Of a DNA stretch of 53,536 nucleotides, positions 24,777 to 33,355 are shown piece after piece; the stretch's first letter is position 1, and every line of letters starts with the position of its first letter. Source of the DNA: Nitrospirota bacterium (GTDB lineage: Bacteria > Nitrospirota > Thermodesulfovibrionia > Thermodesulfovibrionales > JdFR-88); assembly GCA_021789555.1 (NCBI GenBank), contig JAJYJK010000013.1:1-53536 (forward strand), given 5' to 3'. The notes beneath the pieces were generated by a model that saw nothing but the letters and a program-made list of their open reading frames with translations, ran no database searches and had not been told where the DNA came from. The translations under genes were made by a program, and so were the position numbers.

Positions 24777-25850
24777 TTGCCGGAAAGAATCTTGAAGCTC
24801 CTTAAGGATCCCCGCGGCCCCCGCGGCGAGACACCGGGCCCCGAGCTCTCCAGGGCGCTGGGTGTGACGAGGACCGCCGTCTGGAAAAAGATCAAACGCC
24901 TCCGGGCCGACGGCTATCAGATACACGCATCGAAATCAGGCTACCGGCTCATAAGCGGCCCCGAACTCTCGGCCTTCGAGCTTGCTTATTATCTGCCGGG
25001 CGTCAAGATCGTCTACAGGGAAAGTGTCTCCTCCACAAACGACCTCGCGCTTGAAATGGCATTTCGGGCGATGACTGTCCCCGGAGAGAGTGAAAAGTCC
25101 GCCTCTGGGGAGAAGGCCACCCGGCCCCCTCTCGCCGATAAGCGCCCCCTGTCGGCGCTTGTGGTCGCCGATTCCCAGACCGCCGGAAGGGGCAGGCTCG
25201 GCAGGCGCTGGCTCTCTCCGCCGGCAGTGAATATCTACATGAGCGTGGTGCTCTGGCCGGAGCTGCCCCCCAGGAAGACGCCGCTTCTGGCCCTCGCGGC
25301 CGGTCTGGCCTCGGCCCTTGCGATAAAAGGGCAGACGGGCCTGGAGGTCCGCCTGAAATGGCCAAACGACTTGCTGGCGCTCCCCGGTAAAAAGGCGGAC
25401 GGCAGATGTAAAAAGCTCGGCGGCATTCTCCTTGAGTTCCGCTCCGATCCGGACAGGGTGCTCATCGCCGTGGCCGGCATCGGGATAAACGCCAACCTGA
25501 AAAAATCGGACCTGCCGAAGGGGACGAAAAACTCCGCCACCTCGATACTCGCCGAGACCGGCAGGCGGGTAAACAGGGCGGCCCTCGCAGCCGCCGTCTA
25601 CAAGGAGCTTGACTACTGGACAGGCATGCTCGGGAAAGGGGCCAGGGCCGAGGCCCACCTCCTGAAGGGCTATCGCAGTCTCTGCGACACCATTGGCAAA
25701 AGGATAAGGGTCCAAACTGAAGGCAAATCTTTCAGCGGCACCGCAACCGGCATAGACGACGGCGGCAGGCTGGCCTTGAAAACCCCGGCGGGCCTGCTTG
25801 TCTTTTCAACAGGCGAAGTGCACTCCGTAAGGGATGAGGCGGATGAATGA
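24777..25850 (+). CDS. birA: Bifunctional biotin--protein ligase / biotin operon repressor
   Basis: 357 residues from TTG 24777, with GGAAGGA 10 nt upstream. A winged helix occupies about 1-62 (LSRALGVTRTAVWKKIKRL, ASKSGYRLI), so it is the regulatory type. The ligase core follows: ESVSSTNDLALEMA, the biotinyl-AMP loop TAGRGRLGRRWLSP, KWPNDLLA and AGIGINANL. A ~30-residue insert (GESEKSASGEKATRP) between the first two motifs is unusual and low in complexity. The C-terminal SH3-like domain ends with LVFSTGEVHSV. It loads biotin on acetyl-CoA or pyruvate carboxylase carrier protein. It overlaps larC by 4 nt. Confidence 0.93.
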   Translation: MPERILKLLKDPRGPRGETPGPELSRALGVTRTAVWKKIKRLRADGYQIHASKSGYRLISGPELSAFELAYYLPGVKIVYRESVSSTNDLALEMAFRAMTVPGESEKSASGEKATRPPLADKRPLSALVVADSQTAGRGRLGRRWLSPPAVNIYMSVVLWPELPPRKTPLLALAAGLASALAIKGQTGLEVRLKWPNDLLALPGKKADGRCKKLGGILLEFRSDPDRVLIAVAGIGINANLKKSDLPKGTKNSATSILAETGRRVNRAALAAAVYKELDYWTGMLGKGARAEAHLLKGYRSLCDTIGKRIRVQTEGKSFSGTATGIDDGGRLALKTPAGLLVFSTGEVHSVRDEADE

Positions 25851-27127
25851 AGACCCCCGCCTCCAAGAAGGCCCCCGCTTTTATGAAGAAGGGCCCCGTT
25901 TTCAAGAAGAAGAAAATCATATGGCTTGATTGCTCGCGCGGCATAAGCGGCGACATGCTCATCGGGGCGCTCATTTCGGCCGGTGCGCCCCTTAGGCGCC
26001 TCGAATCGGAGCTTTTTGACAAAATCCCCCTGAAAGATGTGCGGATAGGCGCAAGGCGGGTCCGGAGGATGGGATTTGCCGCGACCAAATTCGATGTGAA
26101 AGAGGCGGGATTCGATGTGAAAGAGGCAGGCGGGCCGCGCTTCGGGTGGGACGAGATCAGGCGGCTTGTGAAAGAAAGCACCCTGCCCGACGGCATCAGG
26201 GAAACGGGGCTTGGCATCATGAAAAGCCTCTTCGACGCGGAGGCAAAAATCCACGGCCTGAGGGCCGAGACGGTCCACCTCCACGAGCTTGGCAGCGCGG
26301 ACACTATCGTCGACGTCTTTGGCGCGCTCGTCTGCCTGAAACTCCTCGGCGTGGAGGAAGTCTTTTCATCCCCCGTAAATCTCGGCGGCGGCACGGTCGA
26401 CACGCGCCACGGCAGGCTCCCCGTCCCCGCCCCGGCCACGGCCCTCCTGCTGGAAGGTCTGCCGGTTTACGGCGGGCCGCCCCTGTTCGAGCTTACCACC
26501 CCCACCGGCGCCGCCCTTGTAAAGGGCCTCGCAAAAGGCTTTTCCCAAATGCCTTATATGACACTGCGGAAATGCGGGTTTGGCGCTGGCAGGATGGATT
26601 TCAAGGATTTCCCAAACGTGCTCAGGGCCTTTATCGGGGAAACACCGGGCGCTGAACAAAAACACGCGGAAAACGACGTGACAGTAATCGAGACCAACAT
26701 CGACGACATGAGCCCCCAGATATATGGCCATCTTATGGAGCGGCTCTTCAAGGCCGGCGCTTTGGACGTGTTTCTTACCCCCATAATCATGAAAAAAGGC
26801 CGGCCCGCGATAAAAATAACCGCGCTTTGCAATCCGCAGGACGCCCCCCGCATGAAGGAGATAATATTTTCGGAGACCACAACCCTGGGTGTCCGGTTCC
26901 ACCAGGCCGGCAGGACCACCCTGCCCCGCGAGATAGAGACCTTTCCGACAGTGTTTGGCCCCATCAGGTTCAAAATCTCTTATCCGGACGGGAAAGGCGG
27001 CCGGGCGGACGGGAAGGGCAAACGCCAGGAGATACCCGAATACGAAGACTGCCTGAAGGCCGCCAGGAAGACCGGGGTGCCGCTAAAAGAGGTGTTCCGG
27101 CGCCTTAATTCCTCCCGGAAAAAATAG
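25847..27127 (+). CDS. larC: Nickel pincer cofactor biosynthesis protein LarC (DUF111)
   Basis: 426 residues. After a lysine-rich extension (residues 1-24) comes the family start WLDCSRGISGDMLIGALI, then HLHELGSADTIVDVFGAL, VNLGGGTVDTRHGRLPVPAPA, FELTTPTGAALVK and, in the C-terminal domain, ETNIDDMSPQIYGHLMERLF and IIMKKGRPAIKIT. LarC inserts nickel into the pyridinium dithiocarboxylate pincer cofactor in a CTP-dependent reaction. In Lactobacillus the gene needs a frameshift; here it is one frame. LarA, LarB and LarE are not in the window. A 21-bp in-frame tandem duplication gives FDVKEAGFDVKEAG at about residues 82-95. ATGA overlap couples it to birA. Confidence 0.88.
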   Translation: MKTPASKKAPAFMKKGPVFKKKKIIWLDCSRGISGDMLIGALISAGAPLRRLESELFDKIPLKDVRIGARRVRRMGFAATKFDVKEAGFDVKEAGGPRFGWDEIRRLVKESTLPDGIRETGLGIMKSLFDAEAKIHGLRAETVHLHELGSADTIVDVFGALVCLKLLGVEEVFSSPVNLGGGTVDTRHGRLPVPAPATALLLEGLPVYGGPPLFELTTPTGAALVKGLAKGFSQMPYMTLRKCGFGAGRMDFKDFPNVLRAFIGETPGAEQKHAENDVTVIETNIDDMSPQIYGHLMERLFKAGALDVFLTPIIMKKGRPAIKITALCNPQDAPRMKEIIFSETTTLGVRFHQAGRTTLPREIETFPTVFGPIRFKISYPDGKGGRADGKGKRQEIPEYEDCLKAARKTGVPLKEVFRRLNSSRKK

Positions 27128-27340
27128 AGCAAAACCCAAAAACAAAAAAGGTTGCAAATAACCCCTAAAGGTTGTATGCTTTTTTACCCATACAACTTGT
27201 GGTTGTGTAAAGCGGCGGCCGGCGGCCCGGCAGGCGGGAAATTCCTTGATTGCCCTCTATGGCAATATAAGTTAGACATTCCCCCTGCGGCGGGACGGCG
27301 GGGGAAACGGGCTCCCATCCACTTGAAAAAGGGAGGGCTG

Positions 27341-28267
27341 ATGGACATTCACCAGCTTAAGGTCTTTTGTTCGGTTTACAGGAACCGGAGTTTCTCAAAG
27401 GCCTCGCAGGACCTCCTATTGAGCCAGCCCACCATAAGCGACCACGTCAAGACGCTGGAGGAGGACCTCGACTCCAGGCTCTTTGACCGTCTGGGCAGGA
27501 GTATCGCGCCCACAAGAGAGGCGATAGCGCTTTACCCCAGGGCCGTCGAGATCATTGAGAAGCTGGAGGCAATAAGGGCGGACATGAAACAGCACAAGAC
27601 GGTGCCAGGCGGGGAGCTTCTGCTTGGCGCCAGCGCCACTCCGGGCACCTATCTTGTCCCCCGGGCGGCCGCCAGCTTCAATTGCCTTTATCCCGGCATT
27701 TTTTTCAAACTGGCCATCAGGCAGTCAAGGGCGATAATAAACATGGTCATGGAGCACGAATTGACCCTTGGCGTGGTAAGCGACAGGATGGAACGCAAGT
27801 CCCTGGATTTTACGCCGCTGGCCGATGAGGAGCTGACCCTCGCCTGCTGCCCGGATGTGATACCCGGAGACTCGATTGCCCCCGGCGAGCTAACCGGGGT
27901 CCCGCTTGTCTTGAGGGAGGAGGGCTCCGGCACCAGAAGGACGATGGATAACTATCTTCAAAGCAAGGGGATACCGCCCGGCAAGCTCCGCGTGGTTGCG
28001 TCCTTCAGCTCCGAGCGCGCCCTGATCGAGGCGATGAAGGCGGGCCTGGGGGCATGTGTGCTCCCCCGCCTGTGCGTGGCGGAGGAGTTTTCAAAAGGGT
28101 CCCTCAAGGAGGTGAAGATAAAGGGGTTTAAGATGCAGCAGCGGTTCTATATCGTCACCCACAGGAAAAGGACCATCCCCCTGATTTCAAAGCTCTTCAT
28201 CGAACATCTGAGGGGCACGGTAGACAGCGGGCCCCCCGCCCCTGCCGCTCCCCCGGCCGCCCTTTAG
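27341..28267 (+). CDS. LysR-family transcriptional regulator
   Basis: 308 residues from ATG 27341, with GGGAGG at 27331-27336; the frame extends upstream to 27152 but lacks a family match there. The winged HTH is residues 1-60 (MDIHQLKVFCSVYRNRSFSK, LSQPTISDHVKTLEEDL), then the linker helix and an effector domain (about 90-300). The wider sequence, with ASATPGTYLVPRAAASF and VLREEGSGTRRTMDNYL, recalls the CysL/selenium-metabolism branch. The next gene is TusA-like, which is compatible but not proof. The 213 bp upstream contain paired motifs (AAAGGTTGTATGC, CATACAACTTGTGG) that could be a LysR operator. Confidence 0.85.
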   Translation: MDIHQLKVFCSVYRNRSFSKASQDLLLSQPTISDHVKTLEEDLDSRLFDRLGRSIAPTREAIALYPRAVEIIEKLEAIRADMKQHKTVPGGELLLGASATPGTYLVPRAAASFNCLYPGIFFKLAIRQSRAIINMVMEHELTLGVVSDRMERKSLDFTPLADEELTLACCPDVIPGDSIAPGELTGVPLVLREEGSGTRRTMDNYLQSKGIPPGKLRVVASFSSERALIEAMKAGLGACVLPRLCVAEEFSKGSLKEVKIKGFKMQQRFYIVTHRKRTIPLISKLFIEHLRGTVDSGPPAPAAPPAAL

Positions 28268-28326
28268 CAATTTCCCGGCCCTTTTGAAATTCAAGGGGGT
28301 ATTTTATTTTTCTGCTGCCCCATTTC

Positions 28327-28363
28327 AACTTGCAATTCCCTGCAGCTTGCTGCAGGGTGATTC
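28327..28363. repeat. REP-like element, copy 2 (best hairpin)
   Basis: AACTTGCAATTCCCTGCAGC-TT-GCTGCAGGGTGATTC. CCCTGCAGC and GCTGCAGGG form a perfect nine-base stem with a TT turn. Confidence 0.75.
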
Positions 28364-28443
28364 AATTTCAAAAGAGGCATTTTTTTTGTCCCGGTGTTAT
28401 GCTTTAGATAAAAAGCATCCCCATTTTCACGGGATGAAGGGAC

Positions 28444-28698
28444 ATGATGATATCGAGGGATGAGAGGATAGTCGTAGACGTAAGCGGGCTCAGGGACAAG
28501 GAGCCCTGCCGTAAGGTGCGCGAAGCCCTGGGGCTCTGCAATGAGGGCACCCTTGTGGACGTGCTCACAGACTCCGAGGCCGAAGCGCGGAGGCTGAGGG
28601 GCTTCATGCAGATGTCCGGCTGCATCGTCGATCTGGAAAAAAACAAAAACGGCTGGATGCTCAGGATGAAGGGCAGAAGCTGCAGCACCTGCGGATAA
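28444..28698 (+). CDS. TusA/YedF-like small protein with altered cysteine motif
   Basis: 84 residues. The pattern VVDVSGLRDKEPCRKVREAL and TLVDVLTDSEAEARRLRGFM matches the two-layer TusA fold (D-x-x-G-L near the start, then helix, strand and helix). The TusA sulfur-carrier motif is C-P-x-P; here the Cys is shifted to DKEPC and the Pro order differs. An extra C-terminal CSTCG adds two cysteines. TusA proteins relay sulfur, and YedF relatives are tied to selenium handling. Here a sulfur or metal role is likely but unproved. The start may be ATG 28444 or 28447. The LysR gene upstream is on the same strand, separated by a REP element. Confidence 0.6.
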   Translation: MMISRDERIVVDVSGLRDKEPCRKVREALGLCNEGTLVDVLTDSEAEARRLRGFMQMSGCIVDLEKNKNGWMLRMKGRSCSTCG

Positions 28699-28805
28699 AG
28701 ACTGAGAGGCCATCCGCGAAAAAGCGAAATACCGGCGATTGGCCGGCGGAATCATCCCTCCTGAATATGTCCAACTGATCAATCCCCGCCCGGTAAAGGT
28801 AAAAT

Positions 28806-28834
28806 CTTTACATAAACAAGGGCTTCCGTTAAGA
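28806..28834 (+). promoter_or_regulatory. Sigma70-type promoter of nadE with very short leader
   Basis: TTTACA at 28806-28811 and TAAGAT at 28829-28834 are exactly 17 nt apart. Transcription should start near 28841, leaving about five bases before ATG 28846. No Shine-Dalgarno fits, so the message is effectively leaderless. Confidence 0.55.
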
Positions 28835-28845
28835 TTAAATGCATC

Positions 28846-30576
28846 ATGAAGACTCTTAGGGTGGCCCTTGCCCAGATGAACCCCACGGTGGGTGACTTAT
28901 CGGGCAATGCCGAAAAGATCATCCACTGCATGAGCGGGGCCGCGGCCCGCGGGGCCGCCATCGTTGTCTTTCCGGAGCTTGCCCTGACCGGCTATCCGCC
29001 GGAGGACCTGCTTTTAAAACCCGGCTTCATAGAGGACAATATCGCCGCACTGCAGACGGTGAGCCGCCATGCGCGGGGCATCGTGGCGGTCGTGGGCTTC
29101 GTGGACAGGGGCCAGGACATATACAACGCGGCCGCGGTCATCGGGGACGGCAAGATAATAGACGTCTATCACAAGATGTTCCTGCCCAACTACGGGGTCT
29201 TCGACGAGCTTCGCTATTTTCAGGCCGGCACCCGGTGCCCCGTTTATGAGATGGGGGATGTGAGCTTCGGGGTCACGATATGCGAGGACATCTGGTATCC
29301 GACGGGGCCGGCAAGGACGCAGGCGCTGGGCGGAGCCGAGTTCATCATAAACATAAACGGCTCGCCCTATACCATGGGGAAAAACGCCTTCCGGGAAAAG
29401 ATGCTCGCAACCAGGGCCTCCGACTGCGCCGCCATCGTCTTGTACCTGAACATGGCGAGCGGCCAGGACGAGCTCGTCTTTGACGGCGGCAGCATGGTCT
29501 TCGACGAGAGGGGAAACCTGGTGGCGAGGGCAAAACTCTTCGAAGAGCAGCTTTTGTTCGTCGACCTCGACCTGGAGTCCGTTTTCATGTGGAGGCTCCA
29601 CGACCCCAGGCGGAGGCAGGAGAAGATCATGGTCTCTGGTCAGCAGGTGGCAAGAATCCCCCTGCCCCTGCCGGAGGTCGTGCCGCACAAGGTAGCCCCC
29701 GCCCCCCTGGCGCCCCCCCTGGAGATGGAGGAGGAGGTTTACAGGGCCCTAAAACTGGGCCTCGCGGACTATGTGAGGAAAAACGGTTTTGGCGGTGTCA
29801 TCATAGGGCTCAGCGGCGGGATAGATTCAGCCCTTGTCGCGACCATCGCCGTAGACTGCCTGGGCAAGGAGCGTGTGCACGCCCTCTTCATGCCCTCGCG
29901 CTATACCTCGCGGGAATCCCGCGAGGATGTCCGCGCCCTTGCGGACAACCTGGGGATAAAAGTGGAGGAGATCAATATAGAGCCGGTCTTCAAAGACTAT
30001 CTGGCCGCGCTCTCCCGGGCCTTCAAGGACGCCGGGCCCGATGTGACCGAGGAGAACCTGCAGGCCAGGATCAGGGGGAACCTGCTCATGGCGTTATCGA
30101 ATAAATTCGGCTGGCTCGTCGTCACGACCGGCAACAAATCCGAGATGAGCGTGGGCTACGCCACCCTCTACGGCGACATGGCGGGCGGGTTCGCCCTCAT
30201 AAAGGACGTCCCCAAGACACTCGTTTATTCGCTTGCAAACTGGAGGAACCGGGGGAAGGGCGGCCCCGTCATACCAGGGCGCATAATCAGCAGGGAACCC
30301 ACGGCGGAGCTGAGGACGGGCCAGAAGGACACGGACTCCCTCCCTCCCTATCCGGTCCTGGACCCCGTGCTGAAGGCCTACGTCGAAAGCGATATGAGCT
30401 TCGAGGAGATTTTGAACTTGAACCTCTGCGATCCCGAAACGGCAAAGAGGGTCGTAACGATGGTGGACAGAAGCGAATACAAGAGGCGGCAGGCGCCGCC
30501 GGGCATAAAGATCACCCCCCGCGCCTTTGGCCGCGACCGGAGGTTCCCGATAACAAACCGGTACAGGAACTTCTGA
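28846..30576 (+). CDS. nadE: Glutamine-dependent NAD+ synthetase
   Basis: 576 residues. The N-terminal nitrilase-type glutaminase domain (1-270) has the Glu in VVFPELALTGYPPEDLL, the Lys in DVYHKMFLPNYGVFDE and the nucleophile in VTICEDIWYP. The synthetase domain (about 295-576) has the ATP loop GLSGGIDSALVATIA, then TTGNKSEMSVGYATLYGDMA and a KDVPKTLVY helix. It amidates nicotinate adenine dinucleotide to NAD+ with ammonia from glutamine. A 15-bp direct repeat (CCGGTACAGGAACTT at 30558 and 30583) spans the stop codon. Confidence 0.95.
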   Translation: MKTLRVALAQMNPTVGDLSGNAEKIIHCMSGAAARGAAIVVFPELALTGYPPEDLLLKPGFIEDNIAALQTVSRHARGIVAVVGFVDRGQDIYNAAAVIGDGKIIDVYHKMFLPNYGVFDELRYFQAGTRCPVYEMGDVSFGVTICEDIWYPTGPARTQALGGAEFIININGSPYTMGKNAFREKMLATRASDCAAIVLYLNMASGQDELVFDGGSMVFDERGNLVARAKLFEEQLLFVDLDLESVFMWRLHDPRRRQEKIMVSGQQVARIPLPLPEVVPHKVAPAPLAPPLEMEEEVYRALKLGLADYVRKNGFGGVIIGLSGGIDSALVATIAVDCLGKERVHALFMPSRYTSRESREDVRALADNLGIKVEEINIEPVFKDYLAALSRAFKDAGPDVTEENLQARIRGNLLMALSNKFGWLVVTTGNKSEMSVGYATLYGDMAGGFALIKDVPKTLVYSLANWRNRGKGGPVIPGRIISREPTAELRTGQKDTDSLPPYPVLDPVLKAYVESDMSFEEILNLNLCDPETAKRVVTMVDRSEYKRRQAPPGIKITPRAFGRDRRFPITNRYRNF

Positions 30577-30625
30577 AAAGGGCCGGTACAGGAACTTTTA
30601 GCATTTCATAAAATGCCTTTAGTGA

Positions 30626-30735
30626 AACCCTCTCGTTGAGGGAGGGGGGTCCCCGAAAAGCCAAAGGGGGACTGGTGTATATGCTCAGTAATTAGGTAAC
30701 TCTTTTCGGGGCAAAGGCAGGGTTGGGAGAGGGGA
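30626..30735. repeat. CCCTCTCC palindrome interrupted by a 70-bp hairpin-bearing insert
   Basis: The left part GAAACCCTCTCGTTGAGGGA and the right part GGTTGGGAGAGGGG look like halves of one element. Between them CCCCGAAAAG (30651-30660) and CTTTTCGGGG (30702-30711) are perfect inverted arms around a 41-nt loop, suggesting a small inserted element. Confidence 0.5.
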
Positions 30736-30758
30736 AATCTTTTCCCGGGGGTTTCGTT

Positions 30759-31016
30759 ATGAAAAGGTCACTTTTCTTTTTATTTTTTCTGTTAATTCTC
30801 GCAGGCGCCGCCTCGGGCCTCCAGACGGAGTTCCGGAAGGACCGGGCCGTAAGCGGCGTCATCCCTGAAAAACCCGTGAGGATGGAGCTGAAAAGGGACG
30901 CCCGGGGACGGTACTCCTGGAGCATCCAGGGGACAAATGTCTCTCGGATAATCCGCGCGGACATAAGATTGCGGTCTTATGTGGACCGGCTGGAGAAAAG
31001 AGAAAAGGCCAAATGA
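30759..31016 (+). CDS. Small exported protein of unknown function
   Basis: 85 residues from ATG 30759, chosen so that the protein starts with a signal peptide (MKRSLFFLFFLLILAGAASG, cleavage near residue 20); the frame upstream to 30723 has no such logic. The mature ~65 residues are highly charged, with GRYSWSIQGTNV in the middle and a C-terminal Arg/Lys/Glu helix. I recognise no family. Its stop overlaps the rsmI start (ATGA), so the two are translated together, yet no functional link is evident. Confidence 0.65.
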   Translation: MKRSLFFLFFLLILAGAASGLQTEFRKDRAVSGVIPEKPVRMELKRDARGRYSWSIQGTNVSRIIRADIRLRSYVDRLEKREKAK

Positions 31017-31840
31017 AGGGCATCCTTTACGTGGTGGCGACCCCCATCGGCAACCTTGAGGACATAACGGAGCGCGCCCTGAAAACCCTCAGGACGGTGG
31101 ACCTGATCGCGGCCGAGGACACCCGCCATACCCTGAAACTGCTGACCCATTACGGCATAAGGAAAAAACTCGTCAGCTACTGGTCCGCGCGTGAGAAGCT
31201 AAAGGCCGGGGAGATTACGGCCCGGCTGGGCGAGGGGCTTTCGGTGGCGCTCGTCTCGGACGCGGGGACGCCGGGCATCTCGGACCCGGGGGGAGAGCTG
31301 ATAAGGCGGGCCATAGAGGAAGGAATTGAGGTCGCCGCCGTCCCCGGGCCAAGCGCCTTCACGGCAGCGCTCTCCATATCGGGGCTCGATACCAGGGAGT
31401 TCACCTTTATCGGGTTTCTGCCGGCAAAAAAAGCCGAAAGGACAAAAAAACTAAAGGCGCTTGCCCTCGAGGAGCGCACGCTCGTTTTTTACGAGGCGCC
31501 CCACAGGCTGCTGGAGACCCTGGCCGATATGAAAACGGCCTTCACCGGCCGCAGGCGGGCCGTCGTCGTCAAGGAGATAACCAAGATACACGAGGAGGCG
31601 GTCAGGGGCGATCTTGAAGGCGTGCTTGATTCGATGGAAGCAAAAACAGTCGCCGGGGAGTACGTGATAGCCGTCGCTGGCAGGGTGAAAGAGGTGACGG
31701 AGCCGTCCATCGAGGAGGCCCTCGCGGAGATGGGGGCGCTGATGAAAAAAGGCCTTGGCAGGAAAGAGGCCGCAAAGAGCGTCGCCAACAGCTACGGGAT
31801 TTCGGTAAATGAGATCTATCAGAGGAGCCTGAAAGGATGA
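31013..31840 (+). CDS. rsmI: 16S rRNA (cytidine1402-2'-O)-methyltransferase
   Basis: 275 residues, normal length. The tetrapyrrole-methylase fold is recognised by LYVVATPIGNLEDITERALK at the start, DLIAAEDTRHTLKLL, SDAGTPGISDPGGEL near 80, PGPSAFTAALSISGL and GFLPAKKAER. RsmI uses SAM to methylate the ribose of C1402 in the ribosomal P site. It overlaps the small exported protein by 4 nt and precedes the DUF362 remnant by 13 nt. Confidence 0.95.
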   Translation: MKGILYVVATPIGNLEDITERALKTLRTVDLIAAEDTRHTLKLLTHYGIRKKLVSYWSAREKLKAGEITARLGEGLSVALVSDAGTPGISDPGGELIRRAIEEGIEVAAVPGPSAFTAALSISGLDTREFTFIGFLPAKKAERTKKLKALALEERTLVFYEAPHRLLETLADMKTAFTGRRRAVVVKEITKIHEEAVRGDLEGVLDSMEAKTVAGEYVIAVAGRVKEVTEPSIEEALAEMGALMKKGLGRKEAAKSVANSYGISVNEIYQRSLKG

Positions 31841-31853
31841 GGCGTACCGAAAG

Positions 31854-32694
31854 GTGATGAAATCGGCGGAGAAAGTCTATTTCGCGTCCGCAAGGGTGCT
31901 TAAATGGAGGCATGAGGAGAGCCTGCCCGGCAGGCTCGAGCGGCTACTGAAAAAGATGGATTTTCAAAAAAGGCTCGAACCCGGCGAATGGGTGGCGGTG
32001 AAAACCCATTTCGGCTCTCCCGGGGCCCACAGGGTAATAGGCCCGGCCTTCCTTTCCAGGGTGGTTGCCGCCCTGAAGGCGGCAGGCGCAAAACCCTTTG
32101 TGACGGACACGGTGAGGATTAACGGGCTCGATTATCTTGAGGTCGCAAACCAAAACGGGATAAACCATCTCTCGGTGGGCGCGCCAGTCGTCCTTGCCGA
32201 CGGGCTATACGGAAGGGACAACATAATCGTGCCCGCCGGGGAGATACTGGGCGAGGTCGCCGTATCCACCTTGATCCACGATGCCCCGGCCATGGTGGTG
32301 GTGAGCCACATAAAGGGCCATATAAACGCGGGCTACGCCGGGGCGATAAAAAACCTCGCCATGGGCGGCGTGAGCGCCTCCCACCGCGTCCGCGGCTGGA
32401 AGTGCGGCCGGGGGGCGATGCATTCGCTGGGCGAGGGGAAACTCTTCTGGGACCGTGGTCCAGGACAAGGGCATCCTGGCCTCCGACGACCTTGTGGCCA
32501 TAGAGAAGGCCAGCATCGATATGCTGCTGGCCTCCGCCCCCCTGCCGGAGTCTGCGGCGGCTTCAAGCGTGGCTGAAGGCCCAAAACATCATGATATCCT
32601 CTTTGAGCTACATAAAAGAGAGTATCGCATCCAGATAGAACACGCCCGAAAACTCGGCCTCGGCTCACCGGATTACGATCTGATCACCATATAG
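31854..32694 (+). pseudogene. DUF362 protein gene with internal deletion and frame change
   Basis: The first frame (31854 to about 32450) reads a DUF362 N-terminal half: VAVKTHFGSPGAHRVIGPAF, KPFVTDTVRINGLDYLEVA, SHIKGHINAGYAGAIKNLAM and GRGAMHSLGEGKLFWDR. It then runs out of register and stops at 32576. A second frame from about 32452 to 32694 gives the family C-terminus QDKGILASDDLVAIEKAS. In complete relatives a ferredoxin-type 4Fe-4S segment and further sequence (roughly 90-100 residues) lie between these points, so the loss spans about 270-300 bp. A 17-bp direct repeat (CTGATCACCATATAGCG) covers the stop codon. It may be a decayed gene or an assembly error. Confidence 0.7.
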
Positions 32695-32892
32695 CGGCGG
32701 GCTGATCACCATATAGCGCGGGTATTATATATTCGCGCCTGTTAGAGAGCCGCGGGGAATAAAATACCCCGTCCCCTTATTAATCGTCTCAAATTGTTAA
32801 TCGTCTCAAAATAGTTTTGACATCTTTTATGGCCGTCATTCCCACCCTTCATAATTATCAAAAGCATTTATCAAGCAAAAGGTTTGGAAATC

Positions 32893-32932
32893 AAAAAAAG
32901 AAAAAAAAGCTGCTGTCTTGGGCGACAGCAGC
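32893..32932 (-). terminator. Strong intrinsic terminator for minus-strand transcription
   Basis: On the minus strand GCTGCTGTC-GCCCAA-GACAGCAGC is a nine-base perfect stem followed at once by eight T, then CTTTTTTT. No annotated minus-strand gene lies upstream of it (between 32933 and 33690), so it implies an unannotated transcript. Confidence 0.65.
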
Positions 32933-33196
32933 AAGCTTGGGGAGGTAACGAGGCGCTTAATGTTTATTTATTATCATATCAAAAACCCTTTGTCAAGCAA
33001 AAAAAGCAACTGACCTGATTATTCCATGTTTAGAAAGCATGGTAATGATATATTAATCCTGCAATCTTCGCTATCGGTTTTCCCCGCGCATCTCCCCGGG
33101 GAACCGGGGTGGTTTTTGAAATCCACAATCCGCCAACACCCATTTCACATCAAAAATTCTTTTAAAACGGCAACTTTCAAAAAATGCATTTTCCCC

Positions 33197-33262
33197 TTGA
33201 CTACATACAACATCTAGTGTTTTAATAGACCATCGAGAAGGGAAAACCACTATATGGCTACT
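33197..33262 (+). promoter_or_regulatory. nrdJ promoter with NrdR-type box
   Basis: TTGACT at 33197-33202 and TTTTAA about 17 nt later form a sigma70-like promoter. ATACAACATCTAGTGT at 33205-33220 lies in its spacer and matches 13 of 16 positions of the NrdR pattern ACACTATATCTAGTGT. A weaker half-site CCACTATAT lies at 33247-33255, about 42 bp (four helical turns) centre to centre. NrdR represses ribonucleotide reductase genes through such paired boxes when dATP is high, so this fits the downstream nrdJ. The leader to ATG 33690 is about 460 nt. Confidence 0.55.
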
Positions 33263-33355
33263 GTCATAATGGACGGCTCAGGCAATAAAACTTCTTTAAA
33301 GACAGGGATTTTCCGGGCATTTCTCCGGCGGGCCGCAGGTGGACTTAAGGCGTAG
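33254..33355 (+). CDS. Possible 33-residue leader peptide ORF in the nrdJ leader
   Basis: ATG 33254 to TAG 33355 encodes a small basic peptide (MATVIMDGSGNKTSLK and an Arg/Ala-rich end). GAAGGGA lies about nine bases upstream, a fair ribosome binding site. It has no relative I know. It overlaps the weaker NrdR half-site. Chance is a real possibility. Confidence 0.2.
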   Translation: MATVIMDGSGNKTSLKTGIFRAFLRRAAGGLKA

